From Clostridia bacterium (GTDB lineage Bacteria > Bacillota > Clostridia > Christensenellales > Borkfalkiaceae): DNA of 11,597 nt. The stretch spans positions 1 through 11,597 of the forward strand of contig JAFVXN010000133.1 in assembly GCA_017501125.1 (NCBI GenBank), in the 5' to 3' direction. Below, piece by piece: positions 6,491-11,597 of this stretch. The notes beneath the pieces are model-generated. The model saw only the letters and a list, made by a program, of their open reading frames with translations, was not told the origin of the DNA and searched no databases. Both the position numbers and the translations under genes were made by a program. Position 1 is the first letter of the stretch, and each line of letters opens with the position of its first letter.

Positions 6491-8299
6491 ATGGCGAAAC
6501 CTAACGACAAATTAAGAAATTTTTGTATAATTGCCCACATTGACCACGGCAAAAGCACGTTGGCGGATAGATTGATTGAAATGACGGGGCAGGTATCCAA
6601 ACGCGATATGGAGGAGCAACTCCTCGATAGTATGGATATTGAAAGAGAAAGGGGGATTACGATTAAACTCACTCCCGTGCGTATGTACTATACGGCAAAA
6701 GACGGCACGGAGTACGAGTATAACCTTATCGACACCCCTGGCCACGTCGACTTCACCTACGAGGTCAGCCGTTCTTTGGCTGCGTGCGAAGGCGCGATTT
6801 TGGTCGTGGACGCCACGCAGGGCGTCGAGGCGCAGACGCTTGCCAACGTCTATCTTGCGCTTGAGAACAATCTGGAGATTTTACCCGTTATCAACAAAAT
6901 CGATTTGCCCAGTGCAAGGGTGGACGAGGTAAAGCAAGAGATTGAGGACGTCATCGGGCTGGACGCCTCGGACGTGCCTTGCGTTTCGGCGAAAGAAGGG
7001 ACGAACATCGAAGATTTGTTGGAGGCGATTTCGCAGTTTTTCCCCGCACCCGACGGCGAAACGAACGCCCCTTTGAAGGCGCTTATTTTCGATAGTTATT
7101 ACGACAACTACAAGGGGGTTATTCTTTTCGTCCGCTTGCAAGACGGTAGCGTTAAGGTGGGCGATAAGATAAAGACTTTCCTTTCGGATACGGTATACGA
7201 CGTGACGGAAGTAGGTGCGTTTGCTCCGGGGCTTTTCCCCAAGGAAAAATTGCAGGCGGGGGAAGTAGGGTATATTGCGGCTTCCATCAAGTCCATCCAA
7301 GACGTAGCGGTAGGCGATACGGTCACCAACGCCTTGATGCCCGCCGCCGAGCCTCTCCCTGGCTACAAGAAAGTGCAACCCGTCGTCTTTTGCGGTATTT
7401 ATCCCTTGGACGGCAGTAAATTCAACGACTTAAAAGAGGCAATCCTCAAGTTGCAGTTGAACGACGCCTCTCTCATTTTCGAGCCGGATAATTCGGTCGC
7501 GCTCGGGTTTGGGTTTAGGTGCGGATTTTTAGGGCTGCTCCATATGGAGACTATTCAGGAGCGTATCGAGAGGGAATTCAACCTCGATATTATCACGACG
7601 GCGCCTTCGGTTAGTTATCTCGTGCATAAGACGGACGGGACGGAACTGTTCGTCGATAATCCTTCGCATATGCCCGACCCTTCGGATATCGAATACATGG
7701 AAGAGCCGATTGTCAAGGCGGAGATTTTTACGCCTCCCGACTATATGGGTCAGGTAATGGATTTGTGTAAGGAAAAGCGTGGCGTGTTCAAGAATATGAC
7801 CTACCTTGACGAAAGGCGCGTAAAGTTGGAGTATACGTTGCCCCTCAACGAGATTGTGTACGATTTCTTTGACAGTTTGAAATCACGCACGAAAGGGTAT
7901 GCGAGTTTGGATTACGAGTTGGCAGGCTATCAGCGTTCGAAACTGGTGCGCCTTGACATCTTACTCAACGGCGAGATTTGTGACGCGTTGTCTATTATCG
8001 TCTTTGAAGGCAGGGCGTACGAAAGAGGTAGACAACTTTGCGAGAACTTAAAAGAGGCGATTCCTCGCCAGTTGTTCGAGATTCCCGTGCAGGCGGCGGT
8101 CGGCGGTAAAATTATCGCTAGAGAGACGGTCAAAGCGGTGCGCAAAGACGTCCTTGCCAAGTGCTACGGTGGCGACATTACCCGTAAAAGAAAGTTGCTG
8201 GAAAAGCAAAAAGAAGGGAAAAAGCGTATGCGTCAGGTGGGTAGCGTAGAGGTGCCTTCCGAAGTATTTATGGAAATTTTGAAGACGAATAAAGACTGA
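6491..8299 (+). CDS. lepA: Elongation factor 4 (LepA)
   Basis: LepA is a ribosome-associated translational GTPase, linked to back-translocation, recovery of stalled ribosomes and ribosome assembly. The 602 residues match the family length. G motifs: AHIDHGKST (15-23), RGITI (54-58), DTPGHVDF (81-88, with catalytic-type His85) and NKIDLP (135-140), followed by SAK. Domain 2, the EF-G-like domains and the LepA-specific C-terminal region are all present; in the latter [20 protein letters not shown] is diagnostic and separates it from EF-G, TypA and TetM. The ATG is preceded by AAGGGA. It is followed after 13 bases by hemW, the usual lepA partner in Firmicutes. Confidence 0.98.
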   Translation: MAKPNDKLRNFCIIAHIDHGKSTLADRLIEMTGQVSKRDMEEQLLDSMDIERERGITIKLTPVRMYYTAKDGTEYEYNLIDTPGHVDFTYEVSRSLAACEGAILVVDATQGVEAQTLANVYLALENNLEILPVINKIDLPSARVDEVKQEIEDVIGLDASDVPCVSAKEGTNIEDLLEAISQFFPAPDGETNAPLKALIFDSYYDNYKGVILFVRLQDGSVKVGDKIKTFLSDTVYDVTEVGAFAPGLFPKEKLQAGEVGYIAASIKSIQDVAVGDTVTNALMPAAEPLPGYKKVQPVVFCGIYPLDGSKFNDLKEAILKLQLNDASLIFEPDNSVALGFGFRCGFLGLLHMETIQERIEREFNLDIITTAPSVSYLVHKTDGTELFVDNPSHMPDPSDIEYMEEPIVKAEIFTPPDYMGQVMDLCKEKRGVFKNMTYLDERRVKLEYTLPLNEIVYDFFDSLKSRTKGYASLDYELAGYQRSKLVRLDILLNGEICDALSIIVFEGRAYERGRQLCENLKEAIPRQLFEIPVQAAVGGKIIARETVKAVRKDVLAKCYGGDITRKRKLLEKQKEGKKRMRQVGSVEVPSEVFMEILKTNKD

Positions 8300-8312
8300 T
8301 AAGGAAACGATT

Positions 8313-9452
8313 ATGGCAGGTATTTATATTCATATCCCTTTTTGTAGGCACAAGTGCAGTTATTGCGACTTCGTGTCCTTCCCCGACAAAATTGATATGG
8401 CAGAGGCGTACATGGCGTGCCTTTACAAGGAATTGAAGATTCGAGGGGATCAACTCAAGGACTACACCTTTGATACCGTATATTTTGGCGGTGGGACTCC
8501 TTCTTATATTCCGCCGAAATTTATCTTGGGTGCGATGAACCAAATTAAAAAATGTTTTAACCTTGCAAAAAAGGTGGAGGTGACGTTGGAACTCAACCCT
8601 GGCACGATAGGGGAGAGCAAGGTCGAGACGTATAAGCGCGCAGGGATCAACCGCTTTTCCATCGGTTTACAGACGGCGATAGACGAGCAACTGGAAGACC
8701 TTGGCCGCATCCATAACGTCCGCGATTACGTGTACGCGACCAACCTCTTAAAAGGGGAGAATTTTAGCACGGACGTAATGATAGGGCTGAAAGAGCAGAC
8801 GAAAGAGGACGTCGCAAAGACGATTGAACTTGCTCACCGTTGCGGGTCAAAACATATCTCCGTCTACGCGTTGACGCCCGAAGACGGTACGCCCATTTAT
8901 AGCGATTACTTGAACGGCGAGTTGCCCGACGAGGACGAGGTCGCCGAGATGTACGATTTTGCTAAAAACCTTCTGGAAGAAAAAGGTTATTGTAGATACG
9001 AAGTATCTAATTTTGCTGTCCCTGGATACGAAGGCAAACACAACCTCAACTACTGGCAACGTGGCGAATATATCGGCGTCGGCATCTCCGCCAGTTCGTT
9101 TATCAAAGGCAAGCGGTTTACCAACACCTTTGATTTGGACGAGTATATGAAATGCATCATCTCGGGACACGAGGCGGTCATCACCTGCGAAAAGGTGGAT
9201 TTGCCTACGGCAAAATTCGAGTTTATTATGCTGGGGCTTCGTACGAAATACGGCGTTTCGCTGAAAGCCTACGAAGAAAAATTCGGCGTTTCTATCGTGA
9301 AAGATTTTGAAAAAGCGTTGAGAGAATCGGTGGATTATCTTAACTTGGAAGGGGATATTTTGACGATTAAAGAGGAGTATCTCTACGTGCAAAATTCCGT
9401 TTTAATGCCGTTCATGGAAGATGCGCAAAGGATGCAGGTGGCGGAAGAATGA
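8313..9452 (+). CDS. hemW: Radical SAM heme chaperone HemW
   Basis: HemW belongs to the radical SAM superfamily and binds heme for delivery to target proteins; it was long misannotated as oxygen-independent coproporphyrinogen oxidase (HemN). The iron-sulphur motif is CRHKCSYC (Cys11, Cys15, Cys18), followed by Asp-Phe rather than the extra Cys of true HemN, which favours HemW. Other family motifs are YFGGGTPS (57-64), ELNPGTI (93-99), the region HNLNYW-GEYIGVG (243-257), and GLRTKYGVS in the C-terminal domain. Length 379 is typical. AAGGAA lies before the ATG. The stop overlaps the next start by four bases (ATGA), so the phosphatase is likely translationally coupled. No heme-biosynthesis gene lies nearby. 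Confidence 0.96.
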   Translation: MAGIYIHIPFCRHKCSYCDFVSFPDKIDMAEAYMACLYKELKIRGDQLKDYTFDTVYFGGGTPSYIPPKFILGAMNQIKKCFNLAKKVEVTLELNPGTIGESKVETYKRAGINRFSIGLQTAIDEQLEDLGRIHNVRDYVYATNLLKGENFSTDVMIGLKEQTKEDVAKTIELAHRCGSKHISVYALTPEDGTPIYSDYLNGELPDEDEVAEMYDFAKNLLEEKGYCRYEVSNFAVPGYEGKHNLNYWQRGEYIGVGISASSFIKGKRFTNTFDLDEYMKCIISGHEAVITCEKVDLPTAKFEFIMLGLRTKYGVSLKAYEEKFGVSIVKDFEKALRESVDYLNLEGDILTIKEEYLYVQNSVLMPFMEDAQRMQVAEE

Positions 9453-10177
9453 GGCTGTTAATCGTCCGACACGGCGACCCTGATTATGAAAATGATACGC
9501 TGACGCAAAAAGGACGCCGTGAGGCGGCGCTTTTAGCAGAGCGACTGAAAAAGGAAGATATTACGGCGCTGTACACCTCGCCGCTTGGCAGGGCGAAAGA
9601 TACCTGTATGTATACGGCACGTGCGCTTGGGAAGGTGCGCGAGGTAAAAGAAAAGTGGTGGCTTGCGGAGTTTAATCACTTGATTGATTTGCCGACGGGC
9701 GAAAAGGACCATTTGCTGTGGGATTTACTGCCTGAGTTTTGGACGAAGGAAGATATACTTTCTACCAACGACTGGTACAATTTTCCCTGTATGAAGGAAA
9801 AGCAGGTGCAATCCGCCTACGAGGCGGTGGGGAGAGGGTTGGACGAATTGCTCGCCAGCCACGGCTATCGTCGCGACGGAAAAATCTTTAAGGCGGAGCA
9901 ACCGAATAGAGACACGGTGGTGCTCTTTTGCCATTTTGGCTTAGAAAGCGTATTGCTTTCACACCTGTTCAATTGTTCGCCTATGTTCCTTTTTCATCAC
10001 ACGGTAGCGCTTACCTCGTCCGTGACGACTCTTTACACGGAAGAACGGCGCGAGGGGAAGGCGATATTTAGATGTTGCGGTTTTGGCGATATCTCCCATT
10101 TGTACGCAGGTGGGGAGGCGCCCTCTTTCTCGGCGAGATTTTGCGAAACCTTCGATAGCGACGAAAGACACGATTAA
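9449..10177 (+). CDS. Histidine phosphatase superfamily protein
   Basis: This is a cytoplasmic enzyme of the phosphoglycerate mutase-like superfamily, which uses a phosphohistidine intermediate. The N-terminal LLIVRHGDPDY has the RHG motif with nucleophile His8 and Arg7. TSPLGRAKDT supplies Arg48, AEF at 73-75 gives the probable acid Glu74, and the second catalytic His162 lies in LFCHFG. All core residues are present, so it should be active. The substrate is unknown; at 242 residues with an extended middle (about 76-155) it is not a typical glycolytic mutase and is better called a phosphatase of unknown specificity. It overlaps hemW by four bases and ends 9 bases before panE. Confidence 0.93.
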   Translation: MRLLIVRHGDPDYENDTLTQKGRREAALLAERLKKEDITALYTSPLGRAKDTCMYTARALGKVREVKEKWWLAEFNHLIDLPTGEKDHLLWDLLPEFWTKEDILSTNDWYNFPCMKEKQVQSAYEAVGRGLDELLASHGYRRDGKIFKAEQPNRDTVVLFCHFGLESVLLSHLFNCSPMFLFHHTVALTSSVTTLYTEERREGKAIFRCCGFGDISHLYAGGEAPSFSARFCETFDSDERHD

Positions 10178-10181
10178 GGAG
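10177..10181 (+). promoter_or_regulatory. Ribosome binding site deciding the panE start
   Basis: AGGAG lies 5 bases before ATG 10187. It overlaps the in-frame GTG at 10181, so translation starts at the ATG. Confidence 0.75.
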
Positions 10182-10186
10182 TGAAT

Positions 10187-11221
10187 ATGGATAAAAAGGT
10201 AGCCGTTTACGGCGCGGGTGCGATGGGTACGGTGCTGGGGGCGTTTTTGACCCTCGGTGGTATCGACGCACATCTAATCAGTCGCAACGTCGCGCATATT
10301 AATGCCTTGAAAAAAGAGGGCGCAACGATTGATTGCGTTGCGGACGGGAGAACGATCACGGCGAAGGTGACGGCACTTTTCCCCGAGGAGATGACGGGAA
10401 AATACGACGTAATTTTCCTGATGACCAAGCAGCGCGACAACGCTAAGATATTAGAGTTTCTAAAAGACCATTTGACGGAAGACGGGATTGTGTGCACGAC
10501 CCAGAACGGCTTGCCCGAACTTTCCGTAGCCGAGTCACTCGGCGAAGAAAAGACGTACGGTGGCGTGGCTTCTTGGGGCGCGACCTTCGTCGGGGAAGGA
10601 AGGGTACAACTGACCAGTCGGTTATCGGCAATGTCCATCGTCGTCGGCGGATATAAAAACGACAATGCGAAAACGCCGTTGTTGCAAGAGATTTTGTCTG
10701 CGGCTATTCAAGTCAACGGCAACGAGGCGTTTGTGACGACGACGGAGGACTTGGCTGGTGCGAGGTGGGCAAAACTTGCGATTAATTCCGCTTTTTCAGG
10801 ACTCTCCGTGGTGACGGGGCTGACCTTCGGCGAGATTGCCAGTGGGTTAAAGACGCGAAAAATCGCCCTGCGCCTTCTTCGAGAAGCATACGATACGGCG
10901 ACGGCGGACGGCGTGACGGTCGGGAAAGTGCAAGGGCACGACCTTCAAAAATTGCTGGGTGGCAAGGGCGCGTTTAAGACGGCGTTTGCGTTGTGCCTAT
11001 TGCCCGTAGCGATGAAGAAACATAAAAAACTGCTTTCCGGTATGCTCAAGGACGTGCAAAAGGGAAGAAGGTGCGAGATAGACTTTGTGGACGGCGTGGT
11101 GTGCAAGGTCGGCAAGGGCAACGGAACTCCCACGCCCACGACGGATAAAGTGGTGGAGATTGTACACGGCATCGAGAACGGATTGTACGAAATCACACCC
11201 GACAATATAGACTTTTTTTAA
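10187..11221 (+). CDS. panE: 2-dehydropantoate 2-reductase (ketopantoate reductase family)
   Basis: PanE reduces ketopantoate to pantoate with NADPH, a step towards pantothenate and coenzyme A. The 344 residues start with a Rossmann fold, KVAVYGAGAMG (4-14), followed by family residues: Lys81 in MTKQRDN, Asn107 in TQNGLP, Lys196 and Asn200 in ARWAKLAIN (catalytic Lys position), and GRRCEIDF (293-300) near the C-terminus, equivalent to the GR-TEID substrate-site motif. The ATG at 10187 is preferred to GTG 10181, which overlaps the ribosome binding site. No panB, panC or panD is nearby. The family also contains reductases of other 2-keto acids, so the exact substrate is less certain than the fold. 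Confidence 0.9.
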   Translation: MDKKVAVYGAGAMGTVLGAFLTLGGIDAHLISRNVAHINALKKEGATIDCVADGRTITAKVTALFPEEMTGKYDVIFLMTKQRDNAKILEFLKDHLTEDGIVCTTQNGLPELSVAESLGEEKTYGGVASWGATFVGEGRVQLTSRLSAMSIVVGGYKNDNAKTPLLQEILSAAIQVNGNEAFVTTTEDLAGARWAKLAINSAFSGLSVVTGLTFGEIASGLKTRKIALRLLREAYDTATADGVTVGKVQGHDLQKLLGGKGAFKTAFALCLLPVAMKKHKKLLSGMLKDVQKGRRCEIDFVDGVVCKVGKGNGTPTPTTDKVVEIVHGIENGLYEITPDNIDFF

Positions 11222-11236
11222 TAGACGAGGAAGATT

Positions 11237-11597
11237 ATGGATTTACAAAAATTAGCGGATGCGCTCATACCTGACGAGAACGTCAAACCTCTTTCCTATT
11301 ACGAGGAAAGATATCCTTTAAGAGAATTGCCTGAAGGTGCGCAAGTGACGAGACTTGCCCCCAGCCCCACGGGCTTTATGCATATCGGCAACTTGTTTGT
11401 TGCGCTTGCCAACGAGCGCGTGGCTCATCAAAGTGGCGGCGTCTTCTACCTTCGTATCGAAGATACGGACGAAAAGAGAAAGGTGGAAGGTGCGGTGGAG
11501 GTGATTCACTCCTCGCTGAAGTATTTCGGCGTTGCTTTTGACGAAGGGGCGGACTTGTGTGGCGATTACGGTCCCTACTATCAACGCCAACGCGCGG
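11237..11597 (+). CDS. gltX: Glutamate--tRNA ligase, N-terminal part (3' partial)
   Basis: GluRS attaches glutamate to tRNA-Glu (and to tRNA-Gln in organisms using the amidotransferase route). The frame is open from ATG 11237 to the right edge: 120 codons plus one base. The class I synthetase HIGH-type motif is APSPTGFMHIGN (41-52) and RIEDTD follows at 73-78. A 38-residue extension (MDLQKLADALIP to LPEGAQVTR) precedes the catalytic core; similar extensions occur in clostridial GluRS. The KMSKS loop and anticodon-binding domain are outside the window, so discrimination from GlnRS rests on the N-terminal signature. A purine-rich site (GAGGAAG) precedes the ATG, 15 bases after the panE stop. 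Confidence 0.93.
   Translation, partial: MDLQKLADALIPDENVKPLSYYEERYPLRELPEGAQVTRLAPSPTGFMHIGNLFVALANERVAHQSGGVFYLRIEDTDEKRKVEGAVEVIHSSLKYFGVAFDEGADLCGDYGPYYQRQRA

Noticed and set aside
5902..6672. 256-codon open frame on the - strand across the lysR-lepA junction
   Set aside because: It runs through two well-supported genes and has a Ser/Leu/Ile-rich composition typical of antisense shadows, with no recognisable domain.
11205..11236. Possible terminator at the T-run ending panE
   Set aside because: The seven T are the last Phe codons and start of the stop codon; no GC-rich stem precedes them and gltX starts 15 bases later.

Overview
The window is a gene-dense stretch of a bacterial chromosome with every recognisable gene on the + strand. 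Intact genes suggest a Firmicutes (Bacillota), class Clostridia-type organism. The reasons are the ecfA-ecfT-truA cluster, lepA followed directly by hemW, strong AGGAGG-type ribosome binding sites, a clostridial-looking GluRS with an N-terminal extension, and a sigma-A promoter of Gram-positive type. Base composition is moderate, about half G+C by eye. The content fits an uncultured gut Clostridia lineage, but sequence alone does not fix the genus. I see no tRNA, rRNA, CRISPR array, insertion sequence or prophage gene.

Left block (1-4062): the C-terminal part of a fused EcfA1-EcfA2 ATPase (its start lies off the left edge), EcfT, TruA and an unrecognised membrane protein with a Gln/Gly/Tyr-rich tail. 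The first two form the energising module of an ECF-type vitamin importer. The spacing (overlap or gaps of a few bases) suggests one transcript, closed by a strong intrinsic terminator at 4091-4130. In many Firmicutes the ecf-truA genes end the ribosomal-protein superoperon, so ribosomal genes may lie upstream (inference).

Gap 4063-4237: 175 bases with the terminator, then a near-consensus extended -10 promoter at 4153-4181. An ACACAC-N8-GTGTGT dyad sits exactly in its spacer and looks like an operator.

Right block (4238-11597): mnmE, a LysR-type regulator, lepA (EF4), hemW, a histidine phosphatase, a PanE-type ketopantoate reductase, and the first 120 codons of gltX. All are co-directional with gaps of 18 bases or fewer or a 4-base overlap, so they are probably co-transcribed from the 4153 promoter. 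The themes are translation and tRNA function (mnmE, lepA, gltX, with truA to the left) and cofactors (hemW, panE, ECF).

This is mainly housekeeping sequence, and I do not see an undescribed defence or mobile system. The points most worth a second look are: ecfT, whose conserved N-terminus is encoded but has no usable start codon behind a perfect Shine-Dalgarno; the complete absence of the palindrome AGCT from the window; a near-absolute rule for Asp codon choice before G; the dyad inside the mnmE promoter; a LysR regulator buried in a housekeeping operon; and the low-complexity tail of the unknown membrane protein.
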